From: Actinomadura mexicana
GTDB lineage: Bacteria > Actinomycetota > Actinomycetes > Streptosporangiales > Streptosporangiaceae
Direction: 5' to 3'
Assembly (NCBI RefSeq): GCF_900188105.1
Contig: NZ_FZNP01000014.1
Span: 62,001 to 126,000, forward strand
DNA: 64,000 nt
In this document: piece after piece, positions 17,579 through 26,316 of the stretch
Position numbering within the stretch: position 1 is the first letter of the stretch
Layout of the letters: each line of letters opens with the position of its first letter
The notes under the pieces: model-generated
The model's input: only the letters and a program-made list of their open reading frames with translations
Told to the model about the DNA's origin: nothing
Database searches by the model: none
Position numbers and translations under genes: made by a program

Positions 17579-18142
17579 TTATGCCAGGCGGTCGGTGAGG
17601 TTCTGCACCGGAGCGGGCGCGCTGTCCGGTGGCGGCTCGGCGGTGCGCAGCGCCATCCGGGCGCGCATCGCGTCCAGGTCGTCGCCGAACCTGGTGACGG
17701 TGGACTGCAGGTCCCGCCACAGCCCGGTCCGCTGCTCCAGCGCCGCGACCTTGGCGCGCAGGTCGGCGACGCGCCGTTCGGCGGCCTCCAGCCGGGTGTG
17801 GTTGCCGGCGGTCTCGCGGCCGGTCCGGATCAGGCTGGTGGCGACCGCGGCCAGGTCGCGCTCGGTGTCGTCCATGCGCTCGTCGAGGCGCGGCAGCAGC
17901 CGGTCGTTGAGCTGCGCGACCAGCGAGTCGAGCTCGGTGCGGATCGTGCGCAGCTCGGCGGCCTGGACGCGGGCCGACTGCTCCAGGATCGACAGGCGCT
18001 CGACGAGGGAGGGCAGCAGCCGGACGAGCTCCGCCGACCGTTCCAGTTCCCGCCCGGCCCTGCCGAGGACGCCGGCGCCCTCGCGCAGACGGCGCTCCAC
18101 CTCGGCGGCGGCGCGGCGGACGAGACCCGGTATCACGGTCAT
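17579..18142 (-). CDS. Coiled-coil protein of unknown function
   Basis: The ATG at 18142 has AAGGGAG upstream. The 187-residue product is almost wholly heptad-like, with runs such as LPSLVERLSILEQSARVQAA, LNDRLLPRLDERMDDTERDL and LEAAERRVADLRAKVAALEQ. It has no membrane segment. The N-terminal helix IPGLVRRAAAEVERRLREG is amphipathic. I do not recognise a family. A structural or scaffold role is possible. It may be co-transcribed with the downstream aldolase gene. Confidence 0.75.
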   Translation of the reverse strand: MTVIPGLVRRAAAEVERRLREGAGVLGRAGRELERSAELVRLLPSLVERLSILEQSARVQAAELRTIRTELDSLVAQLNDRLLPRLDERMDDTERDLAAVATSLIRTGRETAGNHTRLEAAERRVADLRAKVAALEQRTGLWRDLQSTVTRFGDDLDAMRARMALRTAEPPPDSAPAPVQNLTDRLA

Positions 18143-18224
18143 GGCGCTCCCTTCCGGGGCCGGTGGGTGAAAACTCCTTAAACTGTAGGCGAATCGACCG
18201 TGCACGTTTGGTGAACCCACCGGT

Positions 18225-18392
18225 TTATCTCGGGACCCCGGCGCCTTTCCGGACGGGCTGCCGCCGCCACGGCCGACCGGGCGGCGCGCCGCAGGTGCAC
18301 AGGCCCTCCCGCACGATGAGCGAGGCGCGTTCGGCGGTGTAGTCCGCCCGGCTCGCGGCCGGGCGAACGCGGTGGCACGTCAGGCAGAGCAT
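18225..18392 (-). CDS. Small four-cysteine protein (possible zinc ribbon)
   Basis: A 55-residue frame opens with MLCLTCHRVRP and contains LCTCG at 32-36, so Cys3, Cys6, Cys33 and Cys35 could bind one zinc. The tail is basic (RPWRRQPVRKGAG). GGGGAGGA lies about ten bases upstream of the ATG. I know no named family for it. It could be a real small protein or a chance frame in a 520-base spacer. Confidence 0.4.
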   Translation of the reverse strand: MLCLTCHRVRPAASRADYTAERASLIVREGLCTCGAPPGRPWRRQPVRKGAGVPR

Positions 18393-18664
18393 GGGTCGTT
18401 CGTCCTCCCCGTAGCGCCGGGGGAGCGGGGCCGTCCCGCACGCATTCCCCCCGGACGCGTGCGGGACGGCGGACCCACAGGATGGTCCTTCGCCTCTCCG
18501 GCGCCGCTCACGGTAGGCGGTTCCACGTTGCATGCACGTTGCGATCAGTCGGTCACGGATCGTGCCGCCGCCCGGCCGTGCCGGATCCGGCGAATCGGTT
18601 GCGGCGTCCCGGCGATGGATCGATGCTCGAACGGAGCCGGATTTCCCTCCGGGAGAAAGGGCTG
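18393..18664. other. Spacer upstream of the GAF-regulator gene
   Basis: This 272-base spacer separates the small four-cysteine frame from the divergent GAF-regulator gene. Open frames crossing it have poor codon use and no recognisable product. I see no clear regulatory motif. Confidence 0.4.
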
Positions 18665-20113
18665 ATGGTGGTGCGCGAGCCGGTGACCGTCCGGGCGCCG
18701 ATCGCCGAGTCGTGGCGGCGCTCCAGGGACGCCGACGTCGACGCGGGCATGGAGGCGGCGCCCCTGGTGTTCGACCGGGACGTCCTCGCCGACGCCCGCG
18801 GCGCGCACCCCCTCCGACCGCACCTGCCGATGCTGGAGGCGCTGCTGCGGCGGGTCGCCGACGAGGCCGAGCACCTGATGGTGATCAGCGACGCCGCCGG
18901 GCACGTGCTGTGGACGCAGGGCCCGGCCTTCGCCCGCCGTGCCGCCGACGCCGTCGGCCTGACCGAGGGCTTCCTCTGGTCGGAGGACGCCGTCGGCACC
19001 AACGGCATCGGCACCGCGCTCGCCTCCGGGCGGCCCGAGCACGTGTACGCCGCCGAGCACGTCGCGCACGTCCTGCACCGCTGGTCGTGCGCCGGCGCGC
19101 CGGTCACCGATCCCGACTCGGGGCGCGTGGTCGGCTGCATCGACGTCAGCGCGACGGTGCAGGCACTGCATCCGGCGACCGTCGCGCTCGTCACCGCCGC
19201 GGCGCGGCTGGCCGAGGCGCGGCTGGAGAACCAGATGCTCGGGCGCGACCAGCGGCTGCGCGAGCGGCTCCTGCCGCACCTGCGGGGGCTGCGCGGCACC
19301 GGCGTCCTCGCCACCGGCACCGGCCGCATTCTCGCCGCACCGGGGGGCGCGCTGGTCGGCCGGCGCGTCGCCGTTCCCGAGCCCGGCGGGACGGTCGTGC
19401 TGCCGGACGGCCGTACCGCCATCGCCGAGCCGCTGGGCGAGGCGTTCCTGCTGCGGATCCCGGGGGCGCGCGGCCGGGTCGACGAGAGCGCCCCGCCCGG
19501 ACGCGGCCTGGCCGCCAGGCCCGCGGCCGCCGGGGCGCCGCTGCTGACGCTGGCGCTGCTCGGCGACGGGCCGCACGCGCTGCTGGACGGGCGGCGCTTC
19601 GACCTGACGCTGCGGCACGCCGAGATCCTCGCGCTGCTGGCGCTGCATCCGCGGGGGCTGAGCGGAGACCGGCTCTCGCTGTACCTGTACGGCGACGAGG
19701 GCAGCGCGGCGACCGTCCGCCCCGAGATCCACCGGCTCCGGCACCAGTTCGGCGACGTCGTGCGCGCCCGCCCCTACCGGCTCGGCTGCGCGGTCGACGC
19801 CGACTTCCTCGCCGTCCGGCGGCTGCTGGACGAGGGGGACGTCGCGGGCGCCGCGCGGTTGTACGGGGGCGAACTGCTGCCCCGCTCGGACGCGCCCGCC
19901 GTCCGCGCGGAGCGCGACGAGCTGGCGGTGCGGGTCCGGCGGCAGGTGCTGGACCGGGGCGGCGCCGACGTGCTGTGGGCCTACGCGCAGACCGAGCCGG
20001 GCCGCGCCGACCTGGAGGCGCTGGAGCGGCTGCGGGGCGTCCTGCCGCTGGGAGATCCGCGGCTGGCCGCCGTGGCCTCGCGCAGGGCCCGGCTGCTCAG
20101 CGGCGAGCCGTAG
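18665..20113 (+). CDS. GAF-domain transcriptional regulator with C-terminal winged-helix/BTAD-like domain
   Basis: I chose the ATG at 18665 because GGGAGAAAGG precedes it. The product is 482 residues. The N-terminus RAPIAESWRRSRDADVD is the signature of AcoR-type GAF regulators. The GAF region (about 60-200) includes ITDAAGHVLW-like VISDAAGHVLWTQG, SEDAVGTNGIGTAL and VVGCIDVSA. There is no sigma-54 AAA+ module or Fis helix. Instead, residues 310-470 read like a winged helix (LRHAEILALLALHPRGLSGD, VRPEIHRLRHQFG) followed by a BTAD-like helical part. It probably senses a small ligand. The target is unknown. Confidence 0.8.
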   Translation: MVVREPVTVRAPIAESWRRSRDADVDAGMEAAPLVFDRDVLADARGAHPLRPHLPMLEALLRRVADEAEHLMVISDAAGHVLWTQGPAFARRAADAVGLTEGFLWSEDAVGTNGIGTALASGRPEHVYAAEHVAHVLHRWSCAGAPVTDPDSGRVVGCIDVSATVQALHPATVALVTAAARLAEARLENQMLGRDQRLRERLLPHLRGLRGTGVLATGTGRILAAPGGALVGRRVAVPEPGGTVVLPDGRTAIAEPLGEAFLLRIPGARGRVDESAPPGRGLAARPAAAGAPLLTLALLGDGPHALLDGRRFDLTLRHAEILALLALHPRGLSGDRLSLYLYGDEGSAATVRPEIHRLRHQFGDVVRARPYRLGCAVDADFLAVRRLLDEGDVAGAARLYGGELLPRSDAPAVRAERDELAVRVRRQVLDRGGADVLWAYAQTEPGRADLEALERLRGVLPLGDPRLAAVASRRARLLSGEP

Positions 20114-20819
20114 GAGGCGGCACCGCGGCGGCGAGGTGGGCGCAGTCGTTGTAGCAGACGGCCGCGAGCCGGGTCCCGTCGTGGCGCCACCGGGTGACCG
20201 ACGCGTTGGCGACGGGCTCCTTCTCGATCCGCATGACCTCCTTCTCGGTCAGCTCCTCCACCAGGTAGCGGGTCATCACGATGATCGCGTCGTGGGCGAC
20301 GACCAGGGCGCGGCCGCCGGGGGCGCCGGTCTGGAGGTCGCGGTAGAAGCTGCGCAGCCGCAGCGCCAGATCGGCCCACGACTCTCCGCCGGGCGGCCGG
20401 TGGTAGAACTTGCCGAGATGGCGCAGCCGCTCGGCCTCGCCCGGGAACCGGGTGCGGACGCCGCGGGGGGTGAGCCCCTGCAGGACGCCCTGCTCGCGGT
20501 CGCGGATCCGCTCGTCCACCTGGATCCGCGGGGCGGCGAAGGACGTCTCGGCGAGCGCGATCCTGGCGGTGTCGTGGGCGCGCACGTAGGGAGAGGTGAT
20601 CACCGTCGTGGGGCGCTCGTCCTCGGGGAGCGCCTCCAGCCAGCGGCCGAGCGCCGCCGCCTGCGCCCGGCCGGTGTCCGACAGCGGGACGTCGGCGTCC
20701 CTTTCGGGGATGTCGACCTCCTCGGCGTCGGTGCCGAGGACGGCCTGGTAGGCGAGATTGCCGGTGCTCTCACCGTGCCGGGTCAGGGTCAGCCACTGCA
20801 GCGCGTTCACGCCCGCCAT
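20097..20819 (-). CDS. Histidine phosphatase (phosphoglycerate-mutase-like)
   Basis: The 240-residue product starts at ATG 20819. Its catalytic loop LTRHGESTGN carries the phospho-accepting His, TSPYVRAHDTARIAL the second Arg/His region, and VVAHDAIIVMTRY the C-terminal catalytic His. GVLQGLTPRG and RPPGGESWADLALRL are typical of cofactor-dependent phosphatases of this branch. The substrate is unknown. Its 3' end overlaps the convergent GAF-regulator gene by 17 bases. Confidence 0.88.
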   Translation of the reverse strand: MAGVNALQWLTLTRHGESTGNLAYQAVLGTDAEEVDIPERDADVPLSDTGRAQAAALGRWLEALPEDERPTTVITSPYVRAHDTARIALAETSFAAPRIQVDERIRDREQGVLQGLTPRGVRTRFPGEAERLRHLGKFYHRPPGGESWADLALRLRSFYRDLQTGAPGGRALVVAHDAIIVMTRYLVEELTEKEVMRIEKEPVANASVTRWRHDGTRLAAVCYNDCAHLAAAVPPPTARR

Positions 20820-20922
20820 GCTGCCATGCCCCGCCGCTCCCCGGCTCCGGCGCCGGCGGCGCCGGGCCCTGCCGATCGGGGGCGTCGCGGTTGCTCTACA
20901 GCCGGTAGTACTCTTTGGTGCC

Positions 20923-21288
20923 GTGACGAACGTGCTGTCCACCACGACCATCGTGGTGGCGCTCCTGGCCGCCGGCTACGCCCTCGTGACGGCGCTGCGC
21001 GGCCGGGCGATGGGCGCAGGCGACCTCGCCGCGTTCGGCGTCCTGGAAGTGCTGCTGGTCGCGCAGGCCGTGGTCGCCTTCGTCGGGCTCTCCGGCGGCG
21101 AGGGCCCGGACGGCCCCGCCACCTTCGTCGGCTACCTGCTGGGATCGCTGCTGGTCCCCGCAGCCGGCGCCGGGTGGGGGCTGCTGGAGCGCACCCGGTG
21201 GGGCCCCACCGTGCTCGTCGTGGCCGGGGTGGCCGTCGCCGTCATGATCGTGCGGATGAACCAGCTGTGGAGCGGCACCGGTGCCTGA
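20923..21288 (+). CDS. Four-helix integral membrane protein
   Basis: I prefer GTG at 20923 because translation from it gives a clean membrane protein (121 residues) and the longer frame is antisense to the phosphatase. Hydrophobic segments are TTTIVVALLAAGYALVTAL, FGVLEVLLVAQAVVAFVGL, FVGYLLGSLLVPAAGAGWGL and TVLVVAGVAVAVMIV. No Shine-Dalgarno sequence is visible, so a leaderless message is possible. It overlaps the next membrane-protein gene by eight bases. The function is unknown. Confidence 0.7.
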   Translation: MTNVLSTTTIVVALLAAGYALVTALRGRAMGAGDLAAFGVLEVLLVAQAVVAFVGLSGGEGPDGPATFVGYLLGSLLVPAAGAGWGLLERTRWGPTVLVVAGVAVAVMIVRMNQLWSGTGA

Positions 21289-21880
21289 GCCTGAACACGA
21301 GCCCGTCCCCGAGACCGGGCCCGTCCCCGAGACCGGGCCCGTTTCCGAGCCCGTCCCCGAGACCGCCGTCCGGGGGCCGCTGACCCGCGCGGACGACGGC
21401 GCCCGCGCCGGCGCCGAGGTCCGCACGGGCGGCGGTGCCCGCCCCGGCGCCACCGCCGGCGGGCCGGGGCGGCTTCTGGTCGCCGTCTACGCGGTCTTCG
21501 CGCTCGCGGCCGGCGCACGGGCGGGCGTGCAGATCGCCACCCGCTTCTCCGACGCGCCCGTCGCCTACCTGCTGTCGGCCTTCGCCGCCGCCGTCTACGT
21601 CCTGGCGACGGTGGCCCTGGCCCGGGGCGGCCGGACCTCGTTCCGGATCGCAGTCGCCGCCTGCGCGACGGAGCTGGCGGGCGTGCTCGCCGTGGGCACG
21701 CTCAGCATCGCCGACCGGGCCGCGTTCCCCGACGAGACCGTCTGGTCCGTGTACGGGCGCGGCTACGGGTTCGTGCCCCTGGTCCTGCCCGTGGTGGGCC
21801 TGCTCTGGCTGCGCCGCACCGCCCGCAGAGGTGGCGGAACCCCCGCGGGCGGTGGGCGCCCTGTGAGCGGCGGCGTGTGA
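21281..21880 (+). CDS. Membrane protein with N-terminal PETGPV repeats
   Basis: The GTG at 21281 overlaps the upstream membrane-protein gene by eight bases. The 199-residue product has an acidic, Pro-rich tail of about 60 residues with PVPETG repeats. Four membrane segments follow, near 64-84 (LLVAVYAVFALAAGARA), 92-112 (AYLLSAFAAAVYVLATVAL), 120-140 and 162-180. The repeat-bearing tail probably varies in length between strains because the DNA is a tandem repeat. No family is recognised. The two membrane proteins may form a complex. Confidence 0.7.
   Translation: MPEPEHEPVPETGPVPETGPVSEPVPETAVRGPLTRADDGARAGAEVRTGGGARPGATAGGPGRLLVAVYAVFALAAGARAGVQIATRFSDAPVAYLLSAFAAAVYVLATVALARGGRTSFRIAVAACATELAGVLAVGTLSIADRAAFPDETVWSVYGRGYGFVPLVLPVVGLLWLRRTARRGGGTPAGGGRPVSGGV
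21302..21365 (+). repeat. 18-bp tandem repeat coding PETGPV
   Basis: Two exact copies of CCCGTCCCCGAGACCGGG are followed by a 12-base shortened copy and a final partial copy. All are in frame, so length changes would not shift the reading frame. Confidence 0.85.
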
Positions 21881-21935
21881 GCCCTCCGGCCACAGGTGTC
21901 TGTCGGTCATGCCGTCCTCCTGCGAGGGGGCCCGG

Positions 21936-22703
21936 TCACGCCGCGGCTTGGGCCGGGCCGTGGGAGCCGACCGGCAGGGCGTGCACGGCGGCCCGGGCGA
22001 TCGCCTCGATCTCCTCGCGGGAGCGGTCGGCGGTGGGGTTGCGGCGCATCCACCGGATCAGCTTCAGCGGCGGCGCGAACACGATGCCGTCGGCGGTGAA
22101 CGGCGTGCGGGCGAGCTTGCCGCCGTGCACGGCCAGCACCGGCGTCACCGTCACCGCCGTCCCGGCGGCGCGGGAGATCGCCGCGGCGGCGGCCTCGGCC
22201 CGCGCGGTCACCCCGGCGACGAGCTTGGACTGCGTCCGGCCGTCGATGAACAGCCGGCCGCCGTGCTGGGACACCTCGGCCCCGGGCGACCACGCCTCGT
22301 TGTGCACGAGCCACACGCCGCCGGGCCCGACCACGAGTTCGTCGGCGATCCCGTGCCCGGGGACCGTCCGGGCGTGCAGCACGCGGTGCCCGCGCCGCTC
22401 CAGCGTGTAGCGGAGGAACCGGTTCATGCGCTGCTCGCCGCGCAGCCCGAGCCGCCACACCCGCGACGCGCTGTAAATGCGCCAATGCACGAGCGTGTCC
22501 GCCGCCGCCACCACGGCGGCCAGCACGACTCCGAAAACGGCGTTGACGAGCAGCCCGCACAACACAAGCGTCGCCGCCGCCAGAAAGGCGCGTGTCCGCA
22601 ACCGCCCTTTTCGGCCACGCTGCCAGAGTTCCTCGTACACCGCCTGGGGCGAGCCGCCGGTGAAAGCGGGCCGATCCCTGAGGTAGATGGAGCTGCCGAA
22701 CAT
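21936..22703 (-). CDS. NERD-domain membrane protein
   Basis: The ATG at 22703 has GGAGGA upstream. The 255-residue product has two hydrophobic helices near 38-70 (FLAAATLVLCGLLVNAVFGV). A NERD (nuclease-related) domain follows, with GLRGEQRMNRFLRYTLERRG, ADELVVGPGGVWLVHNEAW and GRTQSKLVAGV. NERD domains have a restriction-endonuclease-like fold. The order GExxG, D, then E/Q-x-K is partly visible, with W-S replacing part of the usual motif. The role is unknown. It is divergent from hrpB. Confidence 0.8.
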   Translation of the reverse strand: MFGSSIYLRDRPAFTGGSPQAVYEELWQRGRKGRLRTRAFLAAATLVLCGLLVNAVFGVVLAAVVAAADTLVHWRIYSASRVWRLGLRGEQRMNRFLRYTLERRGHRVLHARTVPGHGIADELVVGPGGVWLVHNEAWSPGAEVSQHGGRLFIDGRTQSKLVAGVTARAEAAAAAISRAAGTAVTVTPVLAVHGGKLARTPFTADGIVFAPPLKLIRWMRRNPTADRSREEIEAIARAAVHALPVGSHGPAQAAA

Positions 22704-22991
22704 GTCCCGTCCTCCCAGCACCTGCTTAGACGCCACCAGTATGGGGATGCCGCGGCATTCCCGCCACACTTTGCGAGGTGACTTAAATCAAACTCCCGCG
22801 CCACTTCTTGGGTCTGCGGCATTGCTCACCTGCTCGTTCACGTGTGATTGGGTTTATGATTCAGGGGAAGGCCCGAGAAGAGTCCTCGGAGATTGGATGA
22901 AAGGCGCGGTGCAACTATCACCGCAACATTCAAAGCCTTTTTCGCCGCAATTGATTGCCCCGCGGCACGGGCGGGGCGGCACACTGGGACG
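22704..22991. other. Divergent spacer between the NERD gene and hrpB
   Basis: This 288-base region must carry both promoters. Its central part, 22770-22900, is distinctly AT-richer than the genes. I could not fix a specific promoter pair or operator, and I see no gene. Confidence 0.4.
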
Positions 22992-25487
22992 ATGCACCTC
23001 AGCGCCGCCGAAGGCCTCCCCGTCCGCCACGCCGTCCCCGCCCTGAGAGCGGCCCTGGACGAGCACGGCGCGGCGGTGCTGGCGGCGCCTCCCGGCACCG
23101 GGAAGACCACCCTGGTCCCCCTCGCCCTCGCCGGGCTCGCGCTCGGCGCCCCGCCCGCGCCCGGCAAGGTCCTGGTCCTGGAGCCCCGCCGCCTCGCCGC
23201 CCGCGCCGCCGCCCGCCGCATGGCCTGGCTCCTCGGCGAACGCGTCGGCGGGCGGGTCGGCGTCACCGTCCGCGGAGAGACCCGCCCCGGCGCCCGCGTC
23301 GAGGTCGTCACCACGGGCGTGGTCCTCCAGCGGCTCCAGTCCGACCCCGAGCTCGACGGCGTCGGCACGGTCATCCTGGACGAGTGCCACGAGCGGCACC
23401 TGGACGCCGACACCGCGCTGGCGTTCCTGCTCGACGTCCGCGCCGCGCTGCGCCCCGACCTGCGCCTGGTCGCCGCGTCGGCCACCGCCGACACCGGCCC
23501 GTGGTCGCGCCTGCTCGGCGGCGCCCCGGTGGTGGAGACCGCGGCGGCGCTGCACCCGGTCGAGACGGTCTGGGCGCCGCCGCCGCGCCCCGCCCCGCCG
23601 CCGCACGGCATGCGCGTCGACCCTGGGTTCCTCGCGCACGTCGCCGCGACCGCCCGCCGGGCGCTGGCCGAACGCGACGGCGACGTCCTGTGCTTCCTGC
23701 CGGGGGTGGGCGAGATCGCCCGCGTCGCCGGGCTGCTGTCCGGCGCGCCCGCCGAGGTCCTGCAGATCCACGGCCAGGCGCCGGGCCGCGTGCAGGACGA
23801 GGTGCTGGCGCCCGCGTCCCGCCGCCGGATCGTCCTCGCCACCTCGGTGGCCGAGTCGAGCCTCACCGTCCCCGGCGTCCGCGCGGTCGTGGACAGCGGC
23901 CTCGCCCGCGAGCCGCGCACCGACCACGCCCGGGGCCTCGGCTCGCTCACCACCGTCCGCGCGTCCCGCGCCACCGCCGACCAGCGCGCCGGGCGCGCCG
24001 GGCGCGAGGCCCCCGGCGCCGTCTACCGGTGCTGGACGCAGGCCGAGCACGACCGGCTCCCGGCGCGCCCCCGACCCGAGATCGAGCTTGCCGACCTCAC
24101 CGGCTTCGCCCTCCAGGCGGCCTGCTGGGGCGACCCCGGCGCGACCGGCCTCGCCCTGCCCGACCCGCCCCCGGCCGCCGCGATGGACGCCGCCCGCTCC
24201 ACCCTGCACGCCCTCGGCGCCCTGCGGGACGGCCGCGCCACCGACCGCGGCCGCCGGCTGGCCCGCGTCGGCCTGCACCCCCGCCTGGCCCGCGCCCTGC
24301 TCGACGGTGCCCCGCGGGTCGGCGCCCGCGACGCCGCGCAGATCGTCGCCCTGCTCTCCGAGCCGCCGCCCCGCTCGGCGGGCGACGACCTCACCGCCGT
24401 GTGGCGCGCCCTGCGCGGCCGGGACCGGCCCGCCGACCCGCACGCCGCGCGCTGGCGCGACGAGGCGGCCCGCCTCCAGAGGTCGCTCACCTCGGGGGCC
24501 GGGGCCCCGTCCAGGCCCGGCGACGACCACGTGGCGGGGACCGTGGTGGCGCTGGCGTTCCCGGAGCGGGTGGCGCGGGCGCGGCGGGGGAGCGGCTACC
24601 TGATGGCGTCCGGGACGGGGGCCGAGCTGGCGCAGGGGTCGGCGCTGGCCGGAGCGCGGCCCGGCTGGCTCGCGGTCGCGGCGGCCGACCGTCCCGCCGG
24701 GGCGGCGTCGGCGCGGGTGCGGCAGGCCGTGGTGATCGACGAGGAGGTCGCTCGGTCCGCCGCGGCGCCGCTGGTCGAGACCGCCGAGGAGGTCGTGTGG
24801 CGCGACGGTGAGGTGGTGGCGCGCCGCGTCGAGCGCCTCGGCGCGATCGAGCTGGAGGCGCGGCCGCTGCGGGAACCCGATCCCGGGCTCGTGCGCGCCG
24901 CCCTGCTGGACGGGGTGCGCGCGGAGGGGCTCGGGCTGCTGCGCTGGACGCCGGCGGCCGTCGCGCTGCGGGAGCGGCTGGCGTTCCTGCGCGAGGCCCT
25001 CGGGGAGCCCTGGCCCGCGGTCGACGACGCGGCGCTGCTGGAGCGGGCGCCGCAGTGGCTGTCCGGCGCGCGGCGGCGGGCCGACCTGGCGAGGGTGGAC
25101 GTCGCGGGCCTGCTGCGCGGGCTGCTGCCGTGGGACCTGGCGAAGCGGCTGGAGGAGTACGCGCCCGAGCGGGTCGAGGTCCCGTCCGGCTCGCGGATCC
25201 GGGTCGACTACTCGGGGGAGCGGCCCGTCCTCGCGGTGAAGCTGCAGGAGCTGTTCGGGTGGGACGCGGCGCCGCGGCTCGCCGGCGGGCGGGTGCCCCT
25301 GGTCGTGCACCTGCTGTCGCCGGCGGGACGCCCGGCGGCGGTCACCGCGGACCTGGCCTCGTTCTGGCGCGAGGGGTACCGCGCGGTCCGGGCCGAGCTG
25401 CGCGGCCGGTACCCCAGGCACCCGTGGCCGGAGGACCCGGCGAGCGCCGTGGCGACGAAGCGGACTAAGCGGGCCGGCGGGAGCTGA
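22992..25487 (+). CDS. hrpB: ATP-dependent helicase HrpB
   Basis: The 831-residue product is a DEAH/RHA-type superfamily 2 helicase. Walker A is APPGTGKTT (32-40), the motif II box is DECHERHLD (about 128), and motif V/VI appear as LATSVAESSLTVPGV and DQRAGRAGREAPG. The C-terminal HrpB-specific region ends with ELRGRYPRHPWPEDP. Length and domain order are normal for HrpB. The cellular role of bacterial HrpB is poorly defined, and RNA remodelling is presumed. I chose ATG 22992 because the earlier in-frame Met adds AT-rich spacer sequence. It overlaps the convergent tetR gene by 23 bases. Confidence 0.93.
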   Translation: MHLSAAEGLPVRHAVPALRAALDEHGAAVLAAPPGTGKTTLVPLALAGLALGAPPAPGKVLVLEPRRLAARAAARRMAWLLGERVGGRVGVTVRGETRPGARVEVVTTGVVLQRLQSDPELDGVGTVILDECHERHLDADTALAFLLDVRAALRPDLRLVAASATADTGPWSRLLGGAPVVETAAALHPVETVWAPPPRPAPPPHGMRVDPGFLAHVAATARRALAERDGDVLCFLPGVGEIARVAGLLSGAPAEVLQIHGQAPGRVQDEVLAPASRRRIVLATSVAESSLTVPGVRAVVDSGLAREPRTDHARGLGSLTTVRASRATADQRAGRAGREAPGAVYRCWTQAEHDRLPARPRPEIELADLTGFALQAACWGDPGATGLALPDPPPAAAMDAARSTLHALGALRDGRATDRGRRLARVGLHPRLARALLDGAPRVGARDAAQIVALLSEPPPRSAGDDLTAVWRALRGRDRPADPHAARWRDEAARLQRSLTSGAGAPSRPGDDHVAGTVVALAFPERVARARRGSGYLMASGTGAELAQGSALAGARPGWLAVAAADRPAGAASARVRQAVVIDEEVARSAAAPLVETAEEVVWRDGEVVARRVERLGAIELEARPLREPDPGLVRAALLDGVRAEGLGLLRWTPAAVALRERLAFLREALGEPWPAVDDAALLERAPQWLSGARRRADLARVDVAGLLRGLLPWDLAKRLEEYAPERVEVPSGSRIRVDYSGERPVLAVKLQELFGWDAAPRLAGGRVPLVVHLLSPAGRPAAVTADLASFWREGYRAVRAELRGRYPRHPWPEDPASAVATKRTKRAGGS

Positions 25488-26223
25488 TCAGCATGTCGAT
25501 GCCGTCCAGGACGCGGGCGAGGCCGAACTCGAAGGCGCGTCCGGGCGCGATGGCGGCGCTGTACTCGTACCCGACCGCGGCGCCGACGCGGGTACCGAGC
25601 GGGTAGTCGTCCTCGGTCACCAGCGTTTCCAGGAGGGGGGCGCTCGCCTCCCACCACTGCTCGTCGGTCATCCCGCTGCGGCGCTCCGCCTCGGCGGCGT
25701 TGACCGACACGCGGGCGGCGCTCTCGGCGAAGCCGGTCACGAGCGCGACGACCGAGTCCATCTCCAGGTCGCTGAGGCCGAGGCCGTCCACGGCGCGCAG
25801 CTCGAACTCGAACCTGGCGCACGTGTTCGGGCCGAGCGGCGGCCGCGCCATGGTGATCTGCAGCAGCCACGGGTGCCGGTGGAACAGCGCCCAGTCGTCG
25901 CGGGCGATGTGCTCCAGGCGGGCCCGCCAGGAGTCGTGCCCGGGCGGCGTCAGCTCGCCGAACGCCCGGTCGACCATGACGTCGATCAGCTCGGCCTTGC
26001 CCGGCACGTAGGTGTAGATCGACATGGGGGAGACGCCCAGGTCCTCGGCGATGCGCCGGATCGACAGCCCGTCCAGGCCCTCGGCGTCGGCCAGCCGGAT
26101 CGCCGCCCGGACGATCTCCTCGGCGGTCAGCCGCGGCTTGGGCCCGCGCCGGGGGCGCTCCCGCACCCCCCACAGCAGCTCCAGGGTGCGCTTGGGGTCG
26201 CCCGCCCCGCTGTACTCGGTCAC
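25465..26223 (-). CDS. TetR-family regulator of the adjacent DrrAB-type exporter
   Basis: The 252-residue product has a TetR helix-turn-helix (LTAEEIVRAAIRLADAEGLDG, then IRRIAEDLGVSPMSIYTYVPGK). It is followed by a long TetR_C-type ligand domain with DWALFHRHPWLLQITMARPP. It is divergent from a DrrA/DrrB exporter operon, and the spacer holds two copies of an 11-base palindrome. By analogy with similar gene pairs it should repress the exporter and itself and be released by an exported drug or lipid. The ligand is unknown. Confidence 0.9.
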   Translation of the reverse strand: MTEYSGAGDPKRTLELLWGVRERPRRGPKPRLTAEEIVRAAIRLADAEGLDGLSIRRIAEDLGVSPMSIYTYVPGKAELIDVMVDRAFGELTPPGHDSWRARLEHIARDDWALFHRHPWLLQITMARPPLGPNTCARFEFELRAVDGLGLSDLEMDSVVALVTGFAESAARVSVNAAEAERRSGMTDEQWWEASAPLLETLVTEDDYPLGTRVGAAVGYEYSAAIAPGRAFEFGLARVLDGIDMLISSRRPA

Positions 26224-26242
26224 CGGCCGATCCTCTCAGGGA

Positions 26243-26312
26243 TGAAACTCTGTACTGCGTACGTTATATTGGCCGCGATGGTAAATCCGTACTGCGTACA
26301 TAGTTTTGGAGG
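26243..26312 (+). promoter_or_regulatory. Exporter promoter with duplicated TetR operator
   Basis: TATATT (26265-26270) is a good -10 box with TGAAAC (26243-26248) 16 bases upstream. The palindrome GTACTGCGTAC occurs twice: at 26252-26262, between the -35 and -10 boxes, and at 26289-26299, just downstream of the expected start site. GGAGG (26308-26312) serves the GTG start of the ATPase gene. Binding at either site would block transcription. The short distance to the divergent tetR start implies autoregulation. Confidence 0.75.
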
Positions 26313-26316
26313 ACGG

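Noticed and set aside
15042-17720. An 892-residue minus-strand frame across thiolase and threonine aldolase
   Set aside because: It runs in a different frame through two clear enzymes and yields Arg/Pro-rich sequence without motifs.
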